DNA of 64,000 nt from Methylobacter sp. (lineage in GTDB: Bacteria > Pseudomonadota > Gammaproteobacteria > Methylococcales > Methylomonadaceae). The number at the start of each line of letters is the position of its first letter. Position 1 is the first letter of the stretch. The notes beneath the pieces were generated by a model. That model made no database searches, had not been told where the DNA came from, and worked only from the letters and a program-made list of their open reading frames with translations. The translations under genes were made by a program, and so were the position numbers. The stretch lies in the NCBI GenBank assembly GCA_030699385.1, contig JAUYMY010000033.1, positions 1 through 64,000 on the forward strand, given 5' to 3'. Below are positions 1 to 7,700 of this stretch, in pieces.

Positions 1-255
1 CTGGCCGACTACAGCATCGCTTATCTGCAGACCGCGCCGGGCGTGAACGATTGGGTGATCAGTAATGTCCACAGCGGCGACAGCAATATTGTACGCAACA
101 TCGTGCTCGGTCGAATAGGCGGCGACATTTACCAGGAAAAAGTCGGATCGCCCACGCTGTCAGTCGGCGATGTGATACCGCTGGCCGATTTTGTGCAGGT
201 GATCGGCGTGGCTGAATTACAGGCGCTGGAGGTACCTGCAAGCTGGTTGGCGTAG
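1..255 (+). CDS. 3' end of an unrecognised protein
   Basis: Frame 1 is open from the first base of the window and ends at TAG 253-255, giving 84 C-terminal residues. The gene starts outside the window. The residues are hydrophilic with alternating hydrophobic positions (for example VISNVHSGDSNIVRNIVLGR and IPLADFVQVIGVAELQAL), with no cysteine and no membrane segment. I recognise no family; a large secreted or beta-rich protein is a guess. An internal ATG at 43 is probably not the start because the frame remains open and protein-like upstream of it. Confidence 0.55.
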   Translation: MADYSIAYLQTAPGVNDWVISNVHSGDSNIVRNIVLGRIGGDIYQEKVGSPTLSVGDVIPLADFVQVIGVAELQALEVPASWLA

Positions 256-750
256 GTTTGCCCTAAAGGTTGTGGGAGCACAATAAATTAGTTGTTAACC
301 ACAGAGGCACAGAGTTCACAGAGATGTTTTGCTCTGTGTTCTCTGTGTCTCTGTGGTGAACTTTTCTCGCTCCCAAGTTCCAGCCAAGGTTCGGGTTTAC
401 CCTAAAGGGCATAAAAGACGCTAGCCGTAACCCGACCTATTCACGCAAAAATGTCGGGGCTGTGTTTGTCATTAACGCTAAAGAATTAGGCTACAACCAT
501 TGGTATTCCCGGTCAGACCAACATAAAATAAAAAGCAACTATTTTTTCAAATAATTCGAAGCTGTTATAAATCTTTATTTATCGAGCGGTTATCATCAAA
601 AAATTATTTCTAAAAACGACCCGTGCAAAGTAGTGCAAGGTTCAGCTTTTAGCCTGTGTTATATTTTTACTAATTTGTTGGATTCTTACTCATTGGCAAG
701 ATTCCCTTGTGTCTTGGTTAAGAATCTAAATGATAAATGGGTATAGCAAC
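256..750. other. intergenic stretch without a recognised gene
   Basis: These 495 bases hold one long imperfect inverted repeat (298-357, listed separately) followed by AT-rich sequence. The motif GTTTRCCCTAAAGG occurs twice, near 257 and 395. The AT-rich part at 530-720 would suit a promoter region for the downstream signalling gene, but I see no convincing -35/-10 pair. No ORF with coding character was found here. Confidence 0.5.
298..357. repeat. imperfect inverted repeat, ACCACAGAG family
   Basis: Two arms of 26 nt, starting ACCACAGAG and ending CTCTGTGGT, flank an 8-nt loop and differ at three positions. The element lies downstream of the partial gene and could form a strong hairpin in RNA. 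Similar CACAGAG hairpins are common between operons in proteobacterial genomes. There is no long T-run after it, so it is not a classical terminator. Confidence 0.6.
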
Positions 751-858
751 ATGACGACAGTAAAAAAAGCCGAATCCTTGTTTCTTGATATAAACAGCGC
801 CGATCAACAAACACTTAGCGATATTGCATTTAACATCGAAGTCCTTGTCTTCCAATGA
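751..858 (+). CDS. 35-codon ORF overlapping the start of the sensor diguanylate cyclase
   Basis: ATG at 751 opens a 35-residue frame (begins MTTVKKAESLFLDINSADQQ) that ends at TGA 856-858. It overlaps the ATG (855) of the next gene as ATGA. The downstream gene has no visible Shine-Dalgarno sequence, so translational coupling from this ORF is plausible. The peptide has a Lys-rich start and an acidic/hydrophobic end with no known motif. It could be a leader peptide, the remnant of a lost upstream gene, or chance. Confidence 0.35.
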   Translation: MTTVKKAESLFLDINSADQQTLSDIAFNIEVLVFQ

Positions 859-2879
859 CAGCGCCAACACGCTTCTTGCCTAGCAGGTCTGCTTGGTGCG
901 GGCTTGCGATTGTCCTCATCACCCTTTGCCGCGCGTCATCTGCGCTCGCGCTTGAGTCTGTCTCGTTGCAACTGCGCTGGATGCACCAGTTCCAATTTGC
1001 CGGCTACTACGCTGCGCTGCAACAAGGCTATTACCGCGAGGCTGGGCTCGATGTCACCCTGAAAGAAGGCGGTCCCGGCGTTGACCCGGTGGCGGACGTG
1101 CTATCCGGCAAGAGCGATTTCGGTATCGGGGTGTCGAGTCTCGTCGTCGATTACCTCAAGGGCAAGCCAGTGCTGATGCTGGGGCCGGTATTCCAGCATT
1201 CGCCCAATATCCTGGTCGTACATGGGCGCGATAAGCGCCCAGTTGATCTCGCTACCGCCGGGGCGGGTAAGATCGCGCTGATGGCAGGCGATCAGGATAT
1301 CGAATTGAAGGCGATGTTCCTCGAAGAAGGTATCGCGCTCGATAAGCTGCACATTGTCCCCGACGAGCGCCACCTGGACGACTTCCTCGACCGCCGTGTC
1401 GAGGCACTCTATGCCTATGTGTCAAATGAGCCTTTCGTCCTGAATCAGCTTGGCCTGCCTTACACTATCCTCAAACCGCAAACCTACGGCATGGATTTTT
1501 ACGGCGACATTCTGTTCACCCACAAGGCGCTGGAGGCTTCGCGCCCCAAGGTTGTTGCCGCTTTTCGTGCCGCCTCGATGCGCGGTTGGCAGTATGCGCT
1601 CGAACATCCGCTTGAGATCGTTGATTTGATCCAGGAGCGCTACAACAGCCAAAACAAGACACGCGAGCACCTAGCCTATGAGGCGCAGGCGTTGCATCGG
1701 CTCGTTAATCCCGAAATAATTGAGATTGGCCACAACAACCCCGGCCGCTGGCAGCACATCGCCAATACCTATCAGCGCTTCGGCTTGGTCGATTTCGATC
1801 GACCGCTCGATGAATTTTTTTATCAGCATGAACACAAGATTGATCTCACCCGCATCTATTGGGCGCTGGCGGTGATGGTAGCCGTGATGCTCTTGGTCGG
1901 TGGCATTGCGCTTTTCATTCATCGCAGCAACCGTCGCTTGGCGCAGGCGTTGGACGAGAAATCCCGCAGCGAGGAGCGTCACCGCGTCATTTTTCAGACC
2001 TCGGCCTCAGCCGGCATCGTCTGGCGAGAGGGCTTCATCGTCACCGACTGGAACCGACAGGCCGAAGTCGTGTTCGGTTGGACACGGGAGGAGGTGCTCG
2101 GCCGCTGTTATATCGACTTCTTGATTCCCGAAACTGAATGTGATCGTCTTACGTTTGAGCTTTCACAAATGCTTCAGGAAGAAGTCCTTCCGCACAGAAT
2201 CAACGATAACCTGACCCGTGATGATCATGTGGTCACCTGTGAGTGGTTCAATGCTTGGCTGCCTGAGCGGCCGGGCGAACCGCGTGAGATTGTTTCACTC
2301 GCCAACGATATTAGTGAGCGATTGAGGCTGGAGGAGCAGATTCGCCAATTGGCCTTCTTCGATCCACTGACTCAGCTGGCCAACCGGCGGTTGCTGCAGG
2401 ATCGTCTTGATTGCCTACTCGCAGGGACGAGACGTGATGGCAGTCGCGGCGCACTGATGTTCCTCGACCTTGATAACTTCAAACCACTCAATGATTGCCA
2501 CGGCCACGAGGTCGGCGACCGGTTGCTAATCGAAGTAGCGCGGCGGCTAGCCGAATGTGTGCGCGATACCGACACGGTGGCACGTTTTGGCGGCGACGAA
2601 TTCGTCGTGTTGCTGGGTGATCTGGATGCTGACGAGACGGCTGCGCGCGCTCAGGCCGAACGCATCGCCGCCAAGATATTGGAGCGCTTGGCGCAACTGT
2701 ATCAACTCGCCGACGCAGACGGCAGCAATGCCGTCGAACACCGCTGCTCGGTCAGCATCGGCGTAGTCCTGTTCGATGGCAGTTCGGATGAGGAGGAAGC
2801 TTTCCGGCGTGCCGACGACGCGATGTATAGCGCCAAAGCCGGCGGGCGCAACCGTGTCGTAGTTGATGCTGGCGAATAA
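855..2879 (+). CDS. NMT1/THI5-like periplasmic domain, PAS and GGDEF diguanylate cyclase
   Basis: A 674-residue membrane sensor predicted to make cyclic di-GMP. In order: a signal peptide (about 1-32), an NMT1/THI5-type substrate-binding domain (about 36-250, with LQLRWMHQFQFAGYYAALQQ) of the kind that binds pyrimidine-like thiamine precursors in ABC transporters, one membrane helix (about 334-356), a PAS domain (about 375-490) and a GGDEF domain (about 505-672). GGDEF is intact at residues 579-583, and the product-inhibition site RxxD (RDTD, from 570) sits five residues upstream. There is no EAL domain. The gene looks visibly richer in GC and in CGC/CTC codons than its neighbours, which hints at separate ancestry. 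The ligand is inferred from the domain family only. Confidence 0.85.
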   Translation: MTAPTRFLPSRSAWCGLAIVLITLCRASSALALESVSLQLRWMHQFQFAGYYAALQQGYYREAGLDVTLKEGGPGVDPVADVLSGKSDFGIGVSSLVVDYLKGKPVLMLGPVFQHSPNILVVHGRDKRPVDLATAGAGKIALMAGDQDIELKAMFLEEGIALDKLHIVPDERHLDDFLDRRVEALYAYVSNEPFVLNQLGLPYTILKPQTYGMDFYGDILFTHKALEASRPKVVAAFRAASMRGWQYALEHPLEIVDLIQERYNSQNKTREHLAYEAQALHRLVNPEIIEIGHNNPGRWQHIANTYQRFGLVDFDRPLDEFFYQHEHKIDLTRIYWALAVMVAVMLLVGGIALFIHRSNRRLAQALDEKSRSEERHRVIFQTSASAGIVWREGFIVTDWNRQAEVVFGWTREEVLGRCYIDFLIPETECDRLTFELSQMLQEEVLPHRINDNLTRDDHVVTCEWFNAWLPERPGEPREIVSLANDISERLRLEEQIRQLAFFDPLTQLANRRLLQDRLDCLLAGTRRDGSRGALMFLDLDNFKPLNDCHGHEVGDRLLIEVARRLAECVRDTDTVARFGGDEFVVLLGDLDADETAARAQAERIAAKILERLAQLYQLADADGSNAVEHRCSVSIGVVLFDGSSDEEEAFRRADDAMYSAKAGGRNRVVVDAGE

Positions 2880-3061
2880 TGGGTGCATTTAAACAAACAT
2901 CAAAGCCCCAGAGGATTTTGAATCCTGCGGATAAGCTTAAAGAATTGGCTGGACTTGTGGATGATGTTTTTCAGTTAATGCCTTCGGGTAAGTATATGGT
3001 TGGCCGTAATTTAAGCCGTATGGAACCGACGGCTTCACTACAGTGCCGAGTCGCTGAATGA
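2879..3061 (+). CDS. 60-residue hypothetical or remnant ORF
   Basis: ATG 2879 overlaps the stop of the diguanylate cyclase gene as TAATG. The frame gives 60 residues (MGAFKQTSKPQRILNPADKL and on). No family is recognised, no Shine-Dalgarno sequence is obvious and the composition is unremarkable. A short 20-bp sequence repeated elsewhere in the window follows at 3091. The ORF could be a coupled small protein or the remains of a longer gene. Confidence 0.25.
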   Translation: MGAFKQTSKPQRILNPADKLKELAGLVDDVFQLMPSGKYMVGRNLSRMEPTASLQCRVAE

Positions 3062-3090
3062 GGTTTACAAGGGGCAGGCTGGGGAAAATT

Positions 3091-3110
3091 TAAAAACTTG
3101 AACATCGAGT
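3091..3110. repeat. 20-bp exact repeat, copy 1
   Basis: TAAAAACTTGAACATCGAGT occurs here and, identically and in the same orientation, at 57603-57622. Both copies lie in non-coding sequence next to accessory-looking genes. Confidence 0.7.
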
Positions 3111-3150
3111 TTAAAATAGTAAAAACACCCGCATAACCACTAGGGCAAAC

Positions 3151-3675
3151 TTAGCGCAAAGATTTATCTTTAGGCGGTGGCGGGGTGTAACGGTTATCCA
3201 GCTCTTGATCGATTTTGACGGCAAGGCTTTCAACGCCTTTACGCGTCAGTTTTTCATCGCCACCTTTGGTTTCGGAAATGTAGTTGCCGATTAATTGACC
3301 GTCTTTGACGCGGATTAAATGACCCATGATGTAGGCGAATAAATAGCTGGGTTTATGCAATCTACCGACTAACACATAATCAGCACCGGCTGTTTTGCCC
3401 AGGTTGGCGGCGACGTCATCATGATCGAATAAATAACCAAAACCACTATTGGCTTTGGTTTGAGCCGCTAAATCAATAGGGATGATGCGATAATCAGCGC
3501 TTTTTAATTCCTGTTCCAGCAACGGCTTGATGCTGGCGGTTCTGGCAATTTCCTCATCCGTTCGGGGCTTCATGGTCAAGTCATGGAGTTCAAAATCCAA
3601 AATGGCAATGCGGGTTTCGGCATGGGCTTGAGTGATGGCGATGAACAGTAAAAACAATAAACTGTAGGTTTTCAT
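3151..3675 (-). CDS. DUF2380/DUF3280-like periplasmic protein
   Basis: A 174-residue protein with a clear signal peptide (MKTYSLLFLLFIAITQAHA, cleavage after about residue 19), so exported. The mature part has the pattern RIAILDFELHDLT near the N-terminus and GADYVLVGRLHKPSYLF in the middle, as in the DUF2380/DUF3280 group of secreted proteins. It ends in a basic, Pro-rich tail. It is the last gene of a minus-strand operon, overlapping the cytochrome gene before it by 4 bp (ATGA). The position points to a role with the cd1-type protein, but its function is unknown. Confidence 0.7.
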   Translation of the reverse strand: MKTYSLLFLLFIAITQAHAETRIAILDFELHDLTMKPRTDEEIARTASIKPLLEQELKSADYRIIPIDLAAQTKANSGFGYLFDHDDVAANLGKTAGADYVLVGRLHKPSYLFAYIMGHLIRVKDGQLIGNYISETKGGDEKLTRKGVESLAVKIDQELDNRYTPPPPKDKSLR

Positions 3676-3980
3676 TTACTGGCCTGTTTGCGCAAAATAC
3701 CGACCAGCCAAGCGGCTTCGTCGCGGGTCATGAAAGGCTGCCAGGGCGGCATGGCGGTGCCCGGGCGTCCGTTAAGAATAGTGGTAATCAAAAAATCATC
3801 CGATTTGTCGGCCAGTGCTTCGGGCAATAGGGCGGGGCCTAGACCGCCTTTTAATGTTAAGCCGTGACACGCGCCGCAATCGTGATTGAGCAGATTGCGG
3901 ATGACGTTTTGCCTTTCCGGTGAGGGTTCACCGGCAATAGCTGAGGTCGCGGTTAACATTAAAAGCAGCCATTTTTTCAT
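3672..3980 (-). CDS. small periplasmic cytochrome c, NirC/c55X-like
   Basis: A 102-residue monohaem cytochrome c with a signal peptide (about 1-16). Haem attachment is at C35-G-A-C38-H39, and the likely axial Met lies in PGTAMPPWQPF near residue 80. The segment LKGGLGPALLPEALADKSDD and the short C-terminus resemble cytochrome c55X (NirC), which donates electrons to NirS or takes part in haem d1 maturation in denitrifiers. It sits 4 bp after the preceding cytochrome gene, between the cd1-type protein and the DUF2380-like protein. A general electron carrier remains possible. Confidence 0.75.
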   Translation of the reverse strand: MKKWLLLMLTATSAIAGEPSPERQNVIRNLLNHDCGACHGLTLKGGLGPALLPEALADKSDDFLITTILNGRPGTAMPPWQPFMTRDEAAWLVGILRKQASK

Positions 3981-3984
3981 GAAA

Positions 3985-4296
3985 TTAAGGTTTTAGCCGG
4001 GCGTAGTAGGTCGCAACATTGCTGATGTCGTCATCGCTTAAGGAGCCTGCGATTGCGTTCATAATGTCGGACTGACGGGTTTTATCCCGGTATTGTTTGA
4101 GCGCGGTTTTTAAATAATCGGCATCGCGCCCGGCTAATGGCGGGAAAGGCGCTTCGGCTGAGGGGTTTTTAATGCCGTGACATTGCGAACACACCGCAGC
4201 AGCTTTGGCTTGTCCGGCATAAATGCTGGCTGCATTGACGCTTGAGGTGGACGCCAAACCCAGCAGCAATGAGGCAGTAACGAGGGTCAGTTTCAT
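3985..4296 (-). CDS. class I cytochrome c (c553/c551 type)
   Basis: A 103-residue periplasmic cytochrome with a signal peptide ending near AASIYAG (about 1-22). Haem is bound at C36-S-Q-C39-H40, and a likely Met ligand lies near SDIMNAIAGSLSDDDI. The C-terminal helix DDISNVATYYARLKP is typical of c553-like carriers. It starts one base inside the stop of the cd1-type gene (TAATG), so the two are co-translated. It probably carries electrons to or from that protein. Confidence 0.8.
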   Translation of the reverse strand: MKLTLVTASLLLGLASTSSVNAASIYAGQAKAAAVCSQCHGIKNPSAEAPFPPLAGRDADYLKTALKQYRDKTRQSDIMNAIAGSLSDDDISNVATYYARLKP

Positions 4297-5921
4297 TATT
4301 TCGCCCCTTTCATTTCGCCTACAGGACGTAGGCGAGGTGCGTTAGCAGGAGCGGTAGCTTCGTCAGGAGAAAGGCCGCGGGTCATGTATCTGACGCGACC
4401 GTGGGAAAAGATACCGGCTGGGCTTTCCATCGATACGGAAGCGACTTTTTGCAACGATGTAGAATCATAAACCACCACTTCATCACCGCTGTAACCGGCG
4501 CTGACGTAAAGGAATTTACCATCGGCGCTGTATTCGGGGAAATAGGCGTGACCACCTACATCAAGCGTTTTAACGACTTCCAGCGATTTCTTGTCGATTA
4601 ATTGGACAGTACGCGCTCTGCGGTCTTTGGAAATAATGTCTACCGCGACGTAAGGCGCATTGGCGTGGGCTGCAGGAGATTCGGTGCCGCCGGCAACCGG
4701 GATTTGTTTGACCACTTCCATTTTGTCCAAGTCCCAAACGCTGACCACGGTTTTGTCGCAATCGCCGAAGTTGGTGCCGAAACCTAAGGTGCGGCCATCA
4801 ACTTCAACCGCTGAACCGCCGCCGACATGCGGTACGCAACCGGCTTCGAGTTTTTTGATGATTTTGCGCTCTTTCAAGTCAATCGCAGCTACGATGCTAT
4901 CGTCATAAGAGGCAATCATCAGTTTGCGGCCGCCGTGGGATAAGAACGCGTCATGCAAATGACGGCCAACGTCAGTGATTTTAGTGACCGGGAAACCTTC
5001 TTTTAAATCAACCACCCACACTTGACCGGCATTTTCCAGGGCAATGGCAAAAATGTCGTCAAAAGGCGTACCGATGACCATGCCGGAATCGGAGGAGACC
5101 ATTTTTCCATCGGGGTCGATGCCTTCCAGTTCAAAGGTTTTCAGCGGTTCCAGAGTGTCGGCATCAAGGATGACGGCGTTATGCGGTACGAAGGAACCGG
5201 CCATGATGTATTTGCCGTCACGCGATACGCCAAGACCTGGGCCGTTGTAGCCGGTTTTAACGCTGCGCACGGCTTGCATCGAATATAAGTCGACTTTAAA
5301 AATTTCGGCGGTGTCGGTTTTGATATAAGCCCAGCGCGGGTTGGCGGGGTTATAGTCGATGATATGTGCGGCGGTGCCGGTAGGGATTTCGCCGATTTGT
5401 TTGTGCGTGGTGCTGTTGATAAATACCGCTTTGGAGCCCGAGCCGCGTCCGTATTTGCCGCGAGCGGCAACGCCGATGACGTCATCCATGCTGTCGATGG
5501 CATAGGTTGGTTTGTCAGGCAGGGTGCTTTCGTCGCTGACATAGACTTTGATCGATTTTTTGATGTCGTCTATCGTCCAGCTGGGATTGGCCAATTTCGG
5601 CGTGGTTTGCAAATGACTCACCAGACCGCGAATTTGGTCATCGGTCAGGCGGCCATAAAACGGAGGCATCAGGGTATCGAAACTGCCGGTCATGATTAGG
5701 CTGCGTAAGGCGGTTGGGCTGCGGCCTTTTAGTGTTTCCGAGTTCAATGCCGGCGCCAGAAAGCCGCCGTGATCCGAGCCGTGACAACTGGCGCAGTTGT
5801 CCTCGAATAATTGGTGCATGTCTTTAGCGTTGTCGGCAGCTGCTTGTACGCCAAAAGGTAAAACGAGAGCAGCGAGAGCGGTCAGGATTGATTTGCGTAA
5901 GGGTGTTTTTAGGATATTCAT
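4296..5921 (-). CDS. cytochrome cd1-type protein (NirS/NirN-like)
   Basis: Starting from ATG 5921 (GGAG about 10 nt upstream; the longer TTG start at 5936 is less likely) this is a 541-residue periplasmic protein. It has a signal peptide, an N-terminal cytochrome c domain (C43-A-S-C46-H47) and a C-terminal eight-bladed beta-propeller of the haem d1 type. The propeller keeps histidines in places that match NirS: AAHIIDYN (d1 axial ligand region), GRHLHDAF and CVPHVGGG (the two active-site histidines). The family includes nitrite reductase NirS and the d1-dehydrogenase NirN, and I cannot decide between them. No haem d1 biosynthesis gene (nirF, D, L, G, H, J, E) lies in the window. The two small cytochromes follow directly in the same operon. 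Confidence 0.75.
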   Translation of the reverse strand: MNILKTPLRKSILTALAALVLPFGVQAAADNAKDMHQLFEDNCASCHGSDHGGFLAPALNSETLKGRSPTALRSLIMTGSFDTLMPPFYGRLTDDQIRGLVSHLQTTPKLANPSWTIDDIKKSIKVYVSDESTLPDKPTYAIDSMDDVIGVAARGKYGRGSGSKAVFINSTTHKQIGEIPTGTAAHIIDYNPANPRWAYIKTDTAEIFKVDLYSMQAVRSVKTGYNGPGLGVSRDGKYIMAGSFVPHNAVILDADTLEPLKTFELEGIDPDGKMVSSDSGMVIGTPFDDIFAIALENAGQVWVVDLKEGFPVTKITDVGRHLHDAFLSHGGRKLMIASYDDSIVAAIDLKERKIIKKLEAGCVPHVGGGSAVEVDGRTLGFGTNFGDCDKTVVSVWDLDKMEVVKQIPVAGGTESPAAHANAPYVAVDIISKDRRARTVQLIDKKSLEVVKTLDVGGHAYFPEYSADGKFLYVSAGYSGDEVVVYDSTSLQKVASVSMESPAGIFSHGRVRYMTRGLSPDEATAPANAPRLRPVGEMKGAK

Positions 5922-6034
5922 CGTGTTGGGCTCCAAGGTAGTGTTGAATCAATATTATCGTGTATGGGTCAAAAGCTCAAGTCATCATGGCTGTTCAGGC
6001 AAGAAAAAAATGACTGCGATGTAAATGCCGGACG

Positions 6035-7045
6035 TTAAAAAATAGGTTGTTTGGAGGCGCCGCCGGCTTGTTCTTTGACCAGTTTTGGCACCAGATAACC
6101 GGGCAAGACGGCTTGAATCTGGCGCATCAGTACCAGCGCCTCGGTCTCGGAAACTTCAAAATGGCCGGTTCCGCTAGCCTTATCCAGCAGATGCAGATAA
6201 TAGGGAATAATGCCGTGGCTGAACAGTTGTTCGCTTAAGTGACATAAAATTTGTGCTTGGTCATTGACGCCTTTTAACAGCACGGATTGGTTGAACAAGC
6301 TGATGCCGCTGTTTTTTAGCCGAGTGCAGGCATTAATGACGCGCGGATTGATTTCATTGCCATGATTGCAGTGCATGACCATGATGAATTGCTTGGGGCT
6401 CTGTTTCAATACAGTAAGTAATTCGTCGGTAATGCGCGCGGGCAGCACGATAGGCAGGCGGCTATGGATACGGATGCGTTGTATATGCCCGATGGTGTTC
6501 AGTTGTTGGATCAGCCGCGCTAATCTGGCATCGCTGAGCAGCAAGGGGTCGCCGCCGCTTAAAATGACTTCCGAAATGCTGGTGTCGTCTTGTATGGTCT
6601 GCATGGCCGCGTCTTCCTTTTGCTTGCTCAGTTGTAAGTCGGCGTAGGGGAAATTGCGGCGGAAACAATAGCGGCAGTTGATCGCGCAACTGCCGGTGTT
6701 AATCAACAAAACCCGGCCGTGGTATTTGTGTAAAACACCGTTTTGGCTGGCGGCGGCAAGATCGCCAACCGGGTCATTGCTAAAGCCGGAGTAGCTTAAT
6801 AATTCGTCTTTAACCGGCAATACTTGGCGTAATAAAGGGTCGTGCGGATTGCCTTTTTCCATGCAGGCGGCAAAACTTAACGGCACCCGTAACGGGAAGT
6901 TTAAGGTGGCTGCGTGCGAAACCGGCAAGTCGTCCGGCGACAGCTGCAAATAACGGCAGAGCTCATCAATATCGGTAAAAGCGTCGGCAAGTTGTTGTTG
7001 CCAGTTTTTGGCAAAGTGCTGGAGTTCGGATTGCGCTTCGGGCAT
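6035..7045 (-). CDS. epmB: EF-P (beta-lysyl)lysine maturation enzyme, lysine 2,3-aminomutase family
   Basis: A 336-residue radical-SAM enzyme that converts (S)-alpha-lysine to (R)-beta-lysine for modification of elongation factor P. The [4Fe-4S] cluster motif CxxxCxxC is at C120, C124 and C127 (CAINCRYCFRRNFPY). The PLP-binding and SAM-binding segments of the KamA family follow (EVILSGGDPLLLSD). Its length matches EpmB (about 340) and is shorter than catabolic KamA. It is divergent from efp, with epmA just beyond, so the complete EF-P modification module is here. Confidence 0.93.
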   Translation of the reverse strand: MPEAQSELQHFAKNWQQQLADAFTDIDELCRYLQLSPDDLPVSHAATLNFPLRVPLSFAACMEKGNPHDPLLRQVLPVKDELLSYSGFSNDPVGDLAAASQNGVLHKYHGRVLLINTGSCAINCRYCFRRNFPYADLQLSKQKEDAAMQTIQDDTSISEVILSGGDPLLLSDARLARLIQQLNTIGHIQRIRIHSRLPIVLPARITDELLTVLKQSPKQFIMVMHCNHGNEINPRVINACTRLKNSGISLFNQSVLLKGVNDQAQILCHLSEQLFSHGIIPYYLHLLDKASGTGHFEVSETEALVLMRQIQAVLPGYLVPKLVKEQAGGASKQPIF

Positions 7046-7082
7046 GAGTTGGGTTTTTTAAAGTTTCTATCGCTTGTTGGCT

Positions 7083-7092
7083 CTATTATAAT
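7083..7092 (+). promoter_or_regulatory. likely -10 box for efp
   Basis: TATAAT at 7087-7092 lies 38 bases before the chosen efp start in the short divergent gap between epmB and efp. A matching -35 is not clear. Position and exact consensus are the only support. Confidence 0.4.
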
Positions 7093-7130
7093 GCCTAGGT
7101 TTTACATTGTTTGTCATCTTTGAGGATAAA

Positions 7131-7700
7131 ATGGCCATTTATAGTACTAGTGAGTTTAAAGCCGGGTTAAAAGTTATGTTGGATAACGATCCCTGTGCAA
7201 TTATTGAAAATGAATTCGTAAAACCGGGTAAAGGCCAAGCTTTTAACCGGGTCAAAATCAGGAATTTGAAAACAGGCCGGGTCATGGAGCGAACCTTTAA
7301 ATCAGGCGAGTCGCTGGAAGGCGCCGATGTGGTCGATGTCGAGATGCAATACTTATATAACGATGGTCAATTTAGGCATTTTATGGTGCCGGATACCTTT
7401 GAACAGTATCAGACTGATGAAAAAGTGGTCGGCGATGCCGGCAAATGGCTTAAAGATCAGGATTCCTGCACGGTCACCTTGTGGAATGATGCGCCGCTTG
7501 CCATTTCCCCGGCTAATTTTGTTGAGCTGACCATTGTGGAAACCGATCCGGGCGTGCGCGGCGATACCTCGGGCGGCGGCGGCAAACCGGCCACTTTAGA
7601 TACAGGCGCTGTGGTCAGGGTGCCTTTGTTTGTACAGCAGGGTGAAATGATTAAAGTCGATACCCGTACCGGCGAATACGTTTCTCGCGTAAAAGAATAG
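7131..7700 (+). CDS. efp: elongation factor P
   Basis: A 189-residue protein that rescues ribosomes stalled at proline stretches. Three domains are expected: KOW-like (1-65), OB (65-128) and C-terminal OB. The lysine that receives beta-lysine is K34 in VKPGKGQA. The start is ATG 7131 ([12 protein letters not shown]) with GAGG just upstream. An upstream in-frame ATG at 7107 would add eight residues not found in the family. It overlaps epmA by one base and faces epmB, the two enzymes that modify it. Confidence 0.96.
   Translation: MAIYSTSEFKAGLKVMLDNDPCAIIENEFVKPGKGQAFNRVKIRNLKTGRVMERTFKSGESLEGADVVDVEMQYLYNDGQFRHFMVPDTFEQYQTDEKVVGDAGKWLKDQDSCTVTLWNDAPLAISPANFVELTIVETDPGVRGDTSGGGGKPATLDTGAVVRVPLFVQQGEMIKVDTRTGEYVSRVKE

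Noticed and set aside
1859-2137. 92-codon ORF within the sensor diguanylate cyclase gene
   Set aside because: Alternative-frame shadow in GC-rich coding sequence, with no domain.
5364-5699. 111-codon plus-strand ORF opposite the cd1-type gene
   Set aside because: Antisense shadow of a well-supported gene; the cd1 frame has haem-binding and histidine motifs and the shadow has none.
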